From Pinus tabuliformis (Eukaryota; Streptophyta; Pinopsida; Pinales; Pinaceae), in NCBI GenBank assembly GCA_031772625.1, contig CM062814.1, forward strand, positions 819,214,757-819,278,756: DNA of 64,000 nucleotides, given 5' to 3'. Both the position numbers and the translations under genes were made by a program. The notes under the pieces were generated by a model, which was not told the DNA's origin, made no database searches, and worked only from the letters and a program-made list of their open reading frames with translations. Below are positions 34,605 to 46,859 of the stretch, one piece after another; the first letter of the stretch is position 1; each line of letters begins with the position of its first letter.

Positions 34605-35490
34605 TGTAGAAAATCCATGAAATTATGTTATGATAATATGAGCAATTTGAAATATATTTTCTTCCCATATAAACACATAATTTCTTTACTAAACTTTTAA
34701 GCGGAATAGGAACATAAATAAACACAATTCAAGACACAAATTTTTTATAGGGAACCCAACTGGGAAAACCCTCTGCTTGCTTATTGATAGAAACTAAGCA
34801 ATTGATCTCTTACAAATATAATTGTTTCACTTGGAGAATACACCCTTCTCCTTGGTTATCCTAAGTTTGAAACCCTTGCAAAAATGATGATCACGTTGTC
34901 GTCTTCCCTTGCTCCTCTACTACGAATTCCTAGTGCAAACCCAAAGAACCAAGTCCCTAATTCCTCACGCAAGAGCTAATCCTTTAGCTCTTAAATTCTA
35001 ACACATGAGCCAAGGAAAAACTGCCTTCTACCAACTCGCACAATCCTTCTTTTTTTCACGCTCACAATCTTACACACAAAACTGGCGCATACAAGAATGA
35101 ATACAATTTTGCCTTCATTCCTTCTTTATAGCAATTCAGATGGCTAAACTTAATGAATTTCTAACCAAGGAATGATTTTGTGATTGATTGAATTAGCATG
35201 AGTTAACTTCTCATGCAACTTTTCCTATTTCAATTCAATCACTTGATTTTTTCCTCAATTAACTCACACTATAAAATAAAAAACTTGACTTTTAATTTCA
35301 ACACATCAGTTAACTGCAACCTAAATAGTCCTAACTTTTAGGGATTGATTCCTAAATTATAAGAACTTGTCAATTTATAGGGAATCTCCTAATTTTTAGG
35401 AAATCAAGTATGACAAAGAAGAAACTCGAATTTGACTCCTTGAATTAAGCCAAAAATCAAGGAATCACTTTCTCGTTACTATTTTCAACA
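34605..35490 (-). repeat. Outer copia 5' LTR (intact)
   Basis: 886 bp, TGTAGAAAA to TTTTCAACA on the plus strand. Contains the uninterrupted target site of the tandem copia near 34735. Confidence 0.88.
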
Positions 35491-36230
35491 ATATTGTCTA
35501 ATTTTAATGAGAGAACTAAAATATTTTCCTTGGAAAATTGATCTCCTTTTGCTGCGCTTTAAAAGGGAGAGTTATTAGAGTCTGTTCCACTCGAGGATTT
35601 GCGAACCCACCTCTTTTTGACCCTTTTGGAAGGGAAATCATCCCCTAGGTTCCCATACAAGTGGCATCACCTGCATTTATAGAGGATGCCTTTGTAATCT
35701 AAATCCTACTTGTGAATCTTGGACCCAACTTGAATCAAGATGGAATCAAGATGATCAAAGGCTAGATTTAGCCCAACTAGGATCCTTGCCATCACCATGT
35801 AATATAATTTTTTGTATGAGGTATTTTCCTCATAAAATAAGCCTAAAATGTTTCCAATCTCTCTAGATACTTCATCATAATAGAATTGTAGTGGAAGGGC
35901 CAGAAGTTGAACCCAAAATGGTACCACCGAGAGTCACTGTGTTCTGGCATCAAAATCTATAATCCATTTTTTCAGATACAAGGTCTGTGAACCCCACTGC
36001 CATCACTGTAGTAACAAATTTCCATGTCTTGCCAAGTTTCCATGAGCCAATCCATCCATCCTTTTGCGAGGCTTAGGCATCAAGGGGCCTAGCCCAATAT
36101 AAGGGAAAAGTTCTTTATAGTCAAGTTTTTCATGATTTCCATGGCAATTCTCTTACTTGAAAACTAACCCACCATTGTGGTTTCCTCCATTTTCAATATA
36201 TCATTGAGTTTGATGTCTTCCCCAAGGAAA
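35491..36230 (-). mobile_element. L1-type LINE, copy 1, ORF1 part
   Basis: On the minus strand, VPFWVQLLALPLQFYYDEVSREIGNILG at 35927-35840 is the DUF4283-type domain of plant L1 ORF1 proteins. A Cys/His cluster (YKCR.CHLYGNL) near 35670-35640 resembles its zinc knuckle, followed by KKRWVRKSS. ORF1 binds LINE RNA. The sequence continues at 22086 beyond the nested copia elements. Confidence 0.7.
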
Positions 36231-38055
36231 AGGCTAGGTTCATCAACCTTTCTCTTGGAACATTTCTTGCTTGTTTTTGGTGTGTCCTTCCTTGCTAACT
36301 GGAGGGAATGCGACTAACTTGTCATAGATATAACACCACTATACTAAATTCGTTTACCAGTGCAAATAAAAGAAGTGTTGTTGGGTCCTCTAGATTTAAC
36401 ACGATGAAAGATGGCGATTTCGATAATAGTAGGATTACTAAATCCATTTCCAAAAGAAAACCAGAAATGGTCAGATCGAAGGTAATGTAGGATTTTTGGG
36501 GTCTCTCGATAGGAGAGAGTGTTCTAAGGAATATCTCACATGTGGACACTCTAGAGGTGGCTTACGAAATAAACCCTTCTAACATGTTAATCAAGGTGTA
36601 CATCATACTGAAGGGGGAGGGCTATTTTGACAGAGCTGTCACCTGAGGTATCAAGTTTGTTGGTGGAGAGGCCCTTGCTAGAGTGGACCAAATTTGAAGG
36701 CCTTGATATGGATCGTCTAAGTAATCCACTAACTCTTCTTCCATGGAGGTCAATTCCAAATAAGAGATTGACCTTATAGCAAAAAATCACTCAATTTAGG
36801 ATGGATGATCACGAGATGAGAAGAAAAGGAGGGAAAGTGATTCATAGGTATACTCACAAATTTTGGAAGTGAATAGTGATGGATGGATTCCTCATTTCTT
36901 CTCTTTGGAACTCTTCAAATAGGAAGTTGGGATCATGAACCTAATTAGCATAACCAATTCTAGCATCTTAGAAGTTACAAAATATTAGGTATTGTATCTA
37001 ACACCTTTTGAGCCAGTTTTCAATATAATCTCTTATCAGTGTTATAATTATGTCTTTTTTGACTTCAAGTGAAAATAACTCATCTTCAATAACTTTAATT
37101 TCATGATGTATTTCTCATAAGGTAGTCATATTATCTTCATTATCATTTACAAAGTTAACTAACCATTTTTGGATTTCTTCTTCAGGGAAGTTAATCAGGT
37201 TGTCAAACTCACTATCCCATGAAACTTTGAGTTTATTTAATTTAGATTCAAGTGTCTTTGATTGTCATCATGGAGTCTCACTTCTCTTCCCTTCCACTGA
37301 GTTATGACTGTTGAGAAATCCATTAGGGAAACATTAGGACAATTTATTCTTGATTTACCTTACTTGACATTTACTTGTGTTACTATATTTTCCTTTTGTT
37401 GATTATGTTAGTGTTCTTATCATCAAATAAATGCCAAAAATATGAAGATCATAACCATACAAAATGAACACTAGATGTAGGCATTCAGCCAGGACAAAAC
37501 CCCTCTTTAGGGGAAAACCCAAAGAAATTCGCCTCTTATTCAGAATCATATCAAATGAGACAACTAAGACCTTTGGCCACACAAAATACCTTCCTTACTC
37601 CAAACCATCAAGTCAACCATTCATGATGAAGTCAAATTTCTAAAAACTTTGTTGATTAGAATCCCGACCCTCTCCTTCTTCTTCTACAATTCTCGGTATA
37701 TGTTTTCCATCCTGCACCTTCGACCCTTGCAATATCTACCATTCATTCACACGTGTGGCAACAAGACAAATATTTCATATTTCCTTTTGTTAAACAAGAG
37801 ACTTTTATTCTTCGCTATAATATTTCATCTTTTTCTTAGTGCTTCTTTCTCACCTTTCAAAGTTGCATATCGAATCCATGATGATGATGCCCAAATGAGT
37901 TGAGTAAATTTCTTATTTATAGTGGTTATAGCTCTTAGTGACGCCGAACTGATGAGCTTGAGGCTGACTTGATGGTGGAGGGGTTTACATGACTAAAATA
38001 CATAGAATAAATTTCTTTCTTTGACACAATGAGCCCAAGAAGGGTCTTTTACATC
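36231..38055. other. No recognised gene
   Basis: Possibly the 5' end of the LINE at its left edge (up to about 36560). Beyond that I see AT-rich unique sequence. Short open frames (36308-36490, 36587-36790, 37649-37903) show no motif. Confidence 0.4.
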
Positions 38056-38060
38056 ATGAC

Positions 38061-38371
38061 TGTTGGGTTGTGTTATATTTTTGGACCCTATATTAGGTGG
38101 GCGGACCTACCTATGGTTTTGTGCATGGTTTTCGCACATGGTTTTGCGCATGATGGTTTTTCGGTCCATGGTATTAAATTCTTCGGCATGTATATATATG
38201 TATTGTAACATTGAAAGGAACATAATGAAAAATCAATTTGGTAGTCCCAGTTTTGGGATCCAGGAGAAAATCTCTGTGTATATTTGTTTTATGTGTTATG
38301 CTCTCACCTTTGTTTATTTTCTGTTTTAGAATTCGTATGCAGGTAATTTTTGTACAGGGTTAAAAACTACA
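38061..38371 (+). repeat. Outer family-2 5' LTR with internal deletion
   Basis: 311 bp, TGTTGGGTTGTG to ACTACA. It lacks about 160 bp present in the other three family-2 LTRs: the segment from after TGTTATAT to the T-run before GGACCCTATATTAGG, which is exactly the GC-rich island. Confidence 0.9.
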
Positions 38372-38373
38372 TT

Positions 38374-38385
38374 TAGTATCAAAGC
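38374..38385 (+). other. Degenerate PBS of outer family-2 element
   Basis: TAGTATCAAAGC two bases after the LTR, related to TGGTATCAGAGC; the inner copy has TGGTATCGGAGT at 42304-42315. Confidence 0.7.
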
Positions 38386-38492
38386 TATTTTGGCTTCAAG
38401 GGATGCCTTTGATGCTGAGGGGTTTTGCTCGAGCCTGTGGTAGACCCTGTTCAGTGGGAGATCTAGGGGATCGATTCTAGTGGTGTAAGAAG

Positions 38493-41400
38493 ATGGCGAG
38501 TAGTGGAAAGATAGAGATCTAGAAATTTAATGGTTAGAGTTTTGAGTTATGGAATCTCAAGATGGAGGATTTGTTGGTAGATAAATATCAATGGATCGTG
38601 GTAGATCTGGGTACTAAACTAGTAGGAGTGTCCGATGAAGAATGGGAGAAGTTGGATCGGAAGGCAAAGAGCACAATACGATTGTGTGTCTCAGATTCAT
38701 TATTGTTGAATGTATCAGGGGAAGCTATGGTGAAGGCTTTGTGGGACAAGTTAGGGACTTTGTACCAATCTAAGTCTCTGGTGAATAAATTGTTCCTACA
38801 GAAAAAGTTATATAACCTGAGGATGAAAGATGGAGATTCAATGACAGAGCATCTGAACGCATTTAATACTGTGGTAAGTTAGTTATTATCTATTGATATT
38901 AAAATTTCAGATTAAGATAAGTGCACCAGTTTGTTGTGTTCTCTACCACATTCGTGGGATAGCCTGGTCATTGTAGTAGGTAGCAATGCAACTACCTTGC
39001 AGTTTGATGAAATAGTCTCATCCTTGCTGATGGACGAGATGAGATGGAAAAATATAGAGAGCCACAATGGTGATTCCTTGTCTGTATGAGGAAGGTCCCA
39101 GAACAGAAACAAAAATAAGTCATCGAATGGGAGATATAAATCTCCAGGAAAACCTGTAAAGGTGTGCTAGAAATGCGAAAAGGAAGTGCACTACAAAAGG
39201 GACTGTAAATCTAAAGCTCCTGACAAAGGAAAGGGATTTGATGATGCTCCTTCTGCAAAGGCGAAAACCACCTCAGATGAAGGTGGGGATGTGTACTTGG
39301 CTTCTTCAAGGACACATGTAGACCATGAGGCATGGTCGATTGACTCAGGTGCATCCTTTCACTTCACTCCCCATAGACAGTGGTTCTGTGAGTATGAGAA
39401 ATATGATGGTGGTGATGTCTTCTTGGGGGATGACAGGAAGGCTAAAATTTTTGGTCGCGGAAAAGTTAAGTTGAATTTGCAAGGTGGAAGGATTAGAACA
39501 CTTCCGAGTGTTTTGCATATTCCTGCATTGGCCAGAAATCTGATTTCTGTAAGCAAGTTGGATGATGCAGGTGTAAAAACAATGTTCGAGAAGGATACCT
39601 ACAAGATGGTTTGGGGAGCACTGGTATTGATGCGGGGAGTTCGGATTGGAACTCTATACAAGCTGCAAGGTAGCACTGTTGTTGATGGGTGCAACAGTTC
39701 TGTGGTTCCTAAAAGTGGATCAAAAAATCTAGTGGTCTCTGGAGAAAAGACCATGCTATGGCATCAAAGGCTTGGACATATTGGAGAGAAGGGACTTTGA
39801 ATACTTCATGGTAAAGGTATGGTAGAAGGTATGACTAATAGCTCTCTGTATTTTGATTTTTGTGTAAATTGTGTATATGGGAAGCAGAATCGGGTGAGTT
39901 TCCCCTCTGGTGGTAAGAGGGTGGAACATATATTAGAGCTTGTGCACATTGATGTGTTTAGACCTGTGAAGGTTCCATCACTGGGTAAGTCTGTGTACTA
40001 TTTATCATTTATAGATGAATTCTCAAGGAATACATGGATACATTTCCTTAAGAATAAATCTGAAGTCTTTGACAGGTTTAAAGAATTTAAGGCTCTGGTG
40101 GAAAACCAGACATAGAAGAAGATAAAGGTGCTGAGGATAGATAATGGTGGAGAGTTTTGCAAGAAGGAATTTGAAGAATTCTATAAGAAGTGTGGTATAG
40201 CATGACAGAAGACTACTCCATACACACCTGAGAAAAATGGAGTTGCAGAAAGAATGAATAAGATGTTGATGGAAAGGGCAAGAAGCATGCTCGGTGGTGC
40301 CGAGTTACGACAAGAATTCTGGGCAGAGGTGGTGGAGATTGCATATTACTTGGTCAACATATCACCTTCATCAACATTGGAGGATAAGACTCCACAAGAG
40401 GTATGGACTGGAAAGAAACCCTCTCTTTCACATCTGAGGGTATTTGGATGTGATGCATATGTACATGTTCCAAAGAAGAAAAGAACAAAGTTGGATAGTA
40501 AATCTGAAAGTGCATCTTTATTGGGTATAAGGATGGCTTGAAGGGTTATAAACTTTGGAACATAGTAACAAGGAAGGTTGTGTACAACTGAGATGTGGTG
40601 TTCAAAGAGGTGAAAGATGTTATTAAACATGAAGTCCAACCAAAGGAACCTGAGAAGATAGAATTTGAGCTAAGGGAGGAAGAATTAGACTCTACAATAG
40701 AAGAGGAATCAGAAGATGAAGAGCCACAAACTTCGGGTGTGAGAAGGTCAATTCGAGAAAGAAGGCAGTTAGAAAAGTATAGTCCATCTTCTTTTTGTTA
40801 AAATTTTGCTTTATCTATTACTAATGATGATCCGAAAACTATGAAGGAAGTAGTAGATTCAGAGGATGGCAAACTCTGGAAAGAGGCCATGGTTGATGAA
40901 ATGGAATCTTTGCACAAAAATGAGGCTTGGGATCTAGTGGAGTTGCCAGCTGTAAGGAAACCCATTGGCAACAAATGGGTGTTCAAGAAGAAGACAAATG
41001 TAGAAGGAAAGGTGGAGAAATACAAAGCTCGATTGGTAGAAAAAGGTTATTCCCAGGTGCCGAGAATTGATTTTCATGATATTTTTTCTCCTGTTGCCAA
41101 GGTAGCTTCTATTATATTACTTTTATCTGTTGCTGCTACTTTTGATTTTGAGGTAGAACAAATGGATGTGAAGACAACATTTCTTCACGGGGATCTGGAA
41201 GAGGAGATCTACATGAAGCAACTTGAAGGATTTGCGGTGAAGAGTAAGAAAGAACTGGTATGCAAGTTAAACAAAGTCTCTGTATGGGTTAAAACAGTCA
41301 GCAAGGATGTGGTATCATATTTATATAGGGACTTGGCTTCATCAGAAGCAAAGAAAATCATTGTGTATTTTAAATTAATTGGTGACCGTGTTAATCTGGT

Positions 41401-41828
41401 CTTGTATGTGGATGTTATGTTACTGGTTGGAAATGACAAAGAAATTATCCAGGATTTGAAGACCCATTTGTCCTCCAAATTCGACATGAAAGATCTTGGT
41501 GATGAAAACTATATTTTGGGCATGGAAATTAAAAGAGATCGGGCAAAGAGGAAGATATGGTTAAACCAGAGGTAGTATGTCAAGACAATACTGCAGAGGT
41601 TTAATATGCAGGATAGTAAACGGTGAAGGTTCCTATTCCTGTAGGTGTAAAGTTATCTGCTGAACAGTGTCCCAAGACACAAGAAGAGGAAGAGGACATT
41701 TCCCGTGTTCATATGCTAGTGCAGTTGGTAGCCTGATGTATGCGATGGTATGTACTAGACCAGATGTTGTACATGCAGTGGGAGTATTGAGCAAGTTTAT
41801 GTCAAAACCAAGGAAGGAGCATTGGACA
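38493..41828 (+). pseudogene. Outer family-2 gag-pol, upstream part
   Basis: gag from ATG 38493 with stops early and at 38880; EEWEKLDRKAKSTIRLC and LYNLRMKDGDS are clear. The knuckle near 39160 reads C-stop-KC (TAG at 39168-39170). Protease DSGASFHFTPHRQWF near 39340 is intact. GAG pre-integrase LWHQRLGHIGEKGL ends at 39800. Integrase 39819-40541 has HIDVFRPVKVPSL (one catalytic Asp seen), AERMNKMLMERARSM. A TGA interrupts VYN.DVVF at 40589-40591. RT 40841-41575 has MDVKTTFLHGDLEEEIYM; the catalytic motif reads YVDVML (near 41405), so the second catalytic Asp is replaced by Val and the enzyme would be dead. The sequence stops at the inner insertion. Confidence 0.85.
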
Positions 41829-42301
41829 TGTTAGGTTGTGTTATATTCTTTCCACAACTAGCCTACGTAGTTAAGGGGGGGGTGGAGGCCACCCCCCCCC
41901 CCCCCCCCCTCGTTGTGCCGACTGCGTAGCAGGGGGGTCACAGGGGGTTTGAGGGGGGCGGTTAGCCCCCCTCTACAGGGTCCGGGGCAACGCCCCAAGG
42001 AAATTTTTTTTGGACCCTATATTAGGTTGGGCGGACCTACCTATGGTTTTGTACATGGTTTTCGCACATGGTTTTGGATGCGATGGTTTTCGGTTTATGG
42101 TATTGGATGCCTCGGCATGTATATATATGTATTGTAACATTGAAAGGAACATAATGAAAAATCAAGCTGGTAGTCCCAGTTTTGGGATCCAGGGGAAAAT
42201 CTCTGTGTATATGTGTTTTATGTGTTATGCTCTCGCATTGTTTATTTTCTGTGTTTTAGAATTCATATGCAGGTAATTTCTGTACGGGGTTAAAACCTAC
42301 C
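41829..42301 (+). repeat. Inner family-2 5' LTR
   Basis: 473 bp with a GC-rich island (41870-42000), including runs of C of 17 or more, then TATATATATG near 42120 as a plausible TATA box. Confidence 0.9.
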
Positions 42302-42303
42302 TT

Positions 42304-42315
42304 TGGTATCGGAGT
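42304..42315 (+). other. PBS of inner family-2 element
   Basis: TGGTATCGGAGT, two changes from the initiator tRNA-Met type PBS. Confidence 0.8.
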
Positions 42316-42423
42316 TGTTTTGGCTTCAAGGGGATGCCTTTGTTGCTGAGGGGTTTCGCTCGGGCCTATGATAGACCTTGTTTAGTGGGAGATCTGCGAG
42401 ATCGATTCTGGTGGTGAAAGAAG

Positions 42424-45400
42424 ATGGCAAGCAGTGGAAAGATAAAGATCGAGAAATTTAATGGTCAGAGTTTTGAGTTATGGAAACTCAAGATGGAGGA
42501 TCTATTGGTGGATAAATATCGGTGGATCGCAGTAGATCCGGGTACTAAACCAACGCGAGTGTTCGATGAAGAATGGAAGAAGTTGGATCGGAAGGCAAAG
42601 AGAAAAATATGATTGCTTGTCTCAGATTCAGTATTGCTGAATGTATCAGGGGAAGCTACGGCTAAGGCTTTGTGGGACAATTTGGGGACTTTGTACCAAT
42701 ATAAGTCTCTGGTGAATAAACTGTTCCTACGGAAAAAGCTGTATAACCTAAGGATGAAAGATGGAGACTTAGTGACAGAGCAGTTGAACGCATTTAATAC
42801 TATGGTAGGTCAGTTATTATCTGTTGATATTAAAATTTTAGATGAAGATAAGTGCATCAATTTATTGTGTTCTCTACCAGATTTGTGGGATAGTCTGGTT
42901 ATTACAATAGGTAGCAATGCAACTACCTTGTAGTTTGATGAAATAGTCTCATCCTTGCTAACGGAGGAGATGAGATGGAAAAATATGGAGAGCCAAAATG
43001 GTGATGCCTTGTCTGTACGAGGACAATCCCAGAACAGAAACAAAAATAAGTCATCGAGTGGGAGATCTAAATCTAGAGGGAGATATAAATCTCCAGGAAA
43101 ACCTGTAAAGGTGGTTTGCTAGAAATGCAGAAAGGAAGGGCACTACAAAAGGGACTGTAAATCTAAAGCTCCTCACAAAGGAAAGGGATTTGATGATGCT
43201 CCTTCTGCAGAGGTGAAAACCACCTCAGATGAAGGTGGGGATGTGTACTTTGCTTCTTTAAGTACACATGTAGATCATGAGGCATGGTTGTTTGACTGAG
43301 GTGCATCCTTTCACTTCACTCCCCATAGAGAGTGGTTCTGCGAGTATGAGAAATACAATGGTGGTGATGTCTTCTTAGGGTATGATAGGAAGGCTAGAAT
43401 CATTGGTCACAGAAAAGTAAAGTTGAAGTTGCAAGGTAGAAGGGTTAGAACACTTTCGGCTGTTCTGCATATTCCTGCATTGGTCAGAAATCTAATTTCT
43501 GTAAGCACACTGGATGATACAGGTGTAAAAACAGTGTTCGAGAAGGATACCTGCAAGATGGTTCAGGGAGCACTGGTATTGATGCGGGGAGTTCGGATTG
43601 GAACTCTGTATAAGCTGCAAGGTAGCACTATTGTTGACGGGTGCAACAATTATGTGGTTCCTAAAAGTGGAGCAGAAAATTTAGTGGTCTCTGGAGAGAA
43701 GACCATGCTATGGCATCAAAGGCTTAGACATATTGGAGAGAAGGGTCTTCGAATACTTCATGGTAAAGGTATGGTAGAAGGTATGAGTAATAGCTCTCTG
43801 GATTTTGACTTTTGTGAAAATTATATATATGGGAAGCAGAGTTTGGCGAGTTTCCCCTCTGGTGGTAAGAGGGCGAAACAGATATTAGAGCTTGTGCACA
43901 ATGATGTGTTTGGACCTGTGAAGGTTCCATCACTGGGTATGTCTGTGTCCTATGTATAATTTATAGATGACTTCTCAAGGAATACATGGATATATTTCCT
44001 TAAGAAGAAATTTGAAGTCTTTGACAGGTTTAAAGAATTTAAAGCTTTGGTGGAAAACCAAACAAAGAAGAAGATAAAGGTGTTGAGGTCAGATAACGGT
44101 GGAGAGTTTTGCAGCAAGAAATTTGAAGAGTTCTGTAAGAAGTGTGGTATAGCATGGCAGAAGACTACTCCACACATACCTAAGCAAAATGGGGTTGCAG
44201 AAAGAATGAACAATACGTTGATGGAAAGGGCAAGAAGCATGCTCAGTGGTGCCGGGTTTGGACATGAGTTCTAGGCAGAGGCGGTGGAGACAGCATGTTA
44301 CATGGTCAACAAATCACCTTCATCAGCGTTGGAGGATAAGACTCCACAAGTGGTATGGAGTAGTAAGAAACCCTCTCTTTCACATCTGAGGGTATTTGGA
44401 TGTGATGCGTATGTACATGTTCCAAAAGAGAAAAGAACCAAGTTAGATAGTAAATCTGAAAAGTGCATCTTTATTGGGTATAAGGATGGTTTAAAGGTTT
44501 ATAAGCTTTGGAATCCAGTAACAAGGAAGGTTGTGTACAACTGAGATGTGGTGTTCAGAGAGGTGAAAGATGTTATTAAACATGAAGTCCAACCAAAGGA
44601 ACCTGAGAAGATAGAGTTTGAGCTTAAGGAGGAAGAATCAAACTCTACAACAGAGGAGGAATCAGAATATGAAGAGCCACAAACTTCGGGTGTGAGAAGA
44701 TCAATTCGAGAAATAAGGCAACCAGAAAGGTATAGTCCATCTACTTTCTGTTCAAATTTTGCTTTATCTGTTACTAATGATGATCCCAAAACTGTGAAGG
44801 AAGCAGTAGATTCAGAGGATGGAAAACTCTAGAAAGAGGACATGGTTGATGAAATGGCATCTTTGCACAAAAATGAGGCATGGGATCTAGTGGAGTTGTC
44901 AGCTCGAAGGAAACCCATTGGCAGTAAATGGGTGTTCAAGAAGAAGACAAATGTAGAAGTAAAGGTGGAGAAATACAAAGCTCGGTTGGTAGCAAAAGGT
45001 TATTCCCAGGTGCCGGGAATTGATTTTGGTGATATTTTTCTCCTGTTGACAAGGTAGCTTCTATTAGATTACTTTTATCTATTGTTGCTGCTTTTGATTT
45101 TGAGGTAGAACAGATGGATGTGAAGACAACATTTCTTCACCGGGATCTGGAAGAGGAGATCGACATGAAGCAACTAGAAGGTTTTGCGGTGAAGGGTAAG
45201 AAAGAGCTGGTATGCAAGTTAAAGAAGTCCCTGTATGGGTTAAAACAACCAACAAGGATGTGGTATCATGAATTTGATACATTTATACGGGGACTTGGCT
45301 TCACCAAAAGCAAAGCGGATCACTGCGTGTATTTTAAATTAATTGGTGACCGTGTTATTTATCTGGGCTTGTATGTGGATGATATGTTGCTGGTTGGAAA

Positions 45401-46358
45401 TGACAAAGAAATTATCCAGGATTTGAAGACCTAATTGTCCTCCAAATTCGACATGAAAGATATTGGTGCTGTAAACTATATTTTGGGCATGGAAATTAAA
45501 AGAGATCGGGCAAAGAGGAAGCTCTGGTTAAACCAGAGGAAGTATGTCGAGACAATACTGCAAAGGTTTAATATGCAGGATAGTAAACCGGTGAAGGTTC
45601 CTATTCCTGTAGGTGTAAATTTATCTTTCGAACAGTGTCCCAAAACACAAGACGAGGAAGAGGACATGTCCCGTGTTCCATATGCAAGTGCAGTCGGTAG
45701 CTTGATGTAAGCAATGGTCTATACTAGACCAGACATTGCACATGTAGTGGGAGTATTGAGCATGTTTATGCCAAAACCAGGGAAGGAGCACTGGACATCA
45801 GTGAAGCGGGTTTTCAGGTATTTGCATGGCACTAGTGATTATGGTTTGTGCTACCAAGGAAGACCAAGATTGGACAGAGTTTTGGATATCCTTGGCTTTG
45901 ATGATGCAGACTGGGCTGGAGATCTAGATCAGAGAATATCTACGAGTGGGTATGTGTTTAACCTATTTGGAGGTGTAGTCAGTTGGATGAGTAAGAAACA
46001 ATTTGTAGTGGCATTATCAACTACAGAGGCAGAATACATGGCACCCACTCATGCAAGCAAGGAAGCAGTTTAGTTGCAGAGATTGTGTTCAAGTATGGGG
46101 TTAGTACAAGGAACTATAAGGATAGACTGTGACAACCAAAGTGCAATTTTCTTGGCAAAGAACCTTGCTTATCATTCAAAGACAAAGCACATTGATGTTT
46201 AGTATCACTTTGTCAGAGATATGATAAAAGACAAAAAGGTGTTGCTGGTAAAGGTGGACACTTTGAAGAATACTGCAGATGCATTGAAAAAATTTGTGAG
46301 CTCTGAGAAGTTCTCTTGGTGTAGAGAAACAATGGGCATTTCAGGGTGGGATAAATGA
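42424..46358 (+). pseudogene. Inner family-2 gag-pol (broken)
   Basis: gag from ATG 42424 (MASSGKIKIEKFNGQSFELW), stop at 42610-42612, continuing to 42933. Knuckle reads C-stop-KC (TAG 43120-43122) then GHYKRDC. Protease motif is hit by TGA at 43297-43299 (FD-stop-GAS). GAG pre-integrase/integrase zinc region 43423-43959; integrase core 44047-44274 with [15 protein letters not shown] and AERMNNTLMERARSM; 44284-44544 ends at a TGA in VYN.DVVF (44542-44544). RT 44842-45710 with KYKARLVAKGYSQVPGIDF, KSLYGLKQPTRMWY and intact YVDDMLLV (about 45375). RNase H 45714-46358 with DADWAGDLDQRISTSGY and ALSTTEAEYM. Further stops near 44275, 44830, 45055, 45434, 45708, 46072 and 46200. Confidence 0.87.
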
Positions 46359-46407
46359 CTAAGCTCTCCTGTGGCCCCCTGTGGAAAGAAAACAATAAGT
46401 GGGAGAA

Positions 46408-46854
46408 TGTTGGGTTGTGTTATATTCTTTCCACAACTAGCCTACATAGTTTACAGGGGGTTAGAGGGGGGTGGAACCCCCCCTTCATCGCATCGATTGC
46501 GCAGCAGGGGGTGGTTAGCCCCCCTCTACGGAGTCCGGGGCATCGCCTTGGGGAATTTTTTTTTGGATCCTATATTAGGTTGCGCAGACCTACCTATGGT
46601 TTTGTGCATGGTTTTCGCACATGGTTTTGGACGTGATGGTTTTCGGTCCATGGTATTGGATGCTTCGGCATGTATATATATGTATTGTAACATTGAGTGG
46701 AACGTAATGAAAAATCAAGCTGGTAGTCCCGGTTTTGGGATCCAAGGGAAAATCTCTGTGCATATGTGTTTTATGTGTTATGCCCTCACATTGTTTATTT
46801 TCTATGTTTTAGAATTCTTATGCAGGTAATTTCTGTACGGGGTTAAAACCTACA
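46408..46854 (+). repeat. Inner family-2 3' LTR
   Basis: 447 bp, preceded by the polypurine tract AAGTGGGAGAA. The GC-rich island is slightly shorter than in the 5' copy. Confidence 0.9.
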
Positions 46855-46859
46855 GGACA

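Larger units (their letters stand above)
22087..35490 (-). mobile_element. Old copia element (outer), split by a nested tandem copia
   Basis: LTRs lie at 22087-22236 plus 32233-32983 (3' LTR, split) and 34605-35490 (5' LTR), starting TGTAGAAAA and ending TTTTCAACA on the plus strand. The PBS (minus) TGGTATCAAAGC at 34593-34604 abuts the 5' LTR. The target copies CTATT (22082-22086) and ATATT (35491-35495) differ at one base, and the LINE fragment at 49870-49890 shows the uninterrupted site. The internal region is only 1.6 kb, so most of pol is gone. Confidence 0.85.
41829..46854 (+). mobile_element. Copia family 2, inner element inserted in the outer one
   Basis: 5026 bp, LTRs 41829-42301 and 46408-46854, flanked by GGACA (41824-41828 and 46855-46859). 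That duplication lies in the pol sequence of the outer element (GGACATCAGTGAAG), which the inner element's own pol shows uninterrupted near 45792. Confidence 0.93.
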
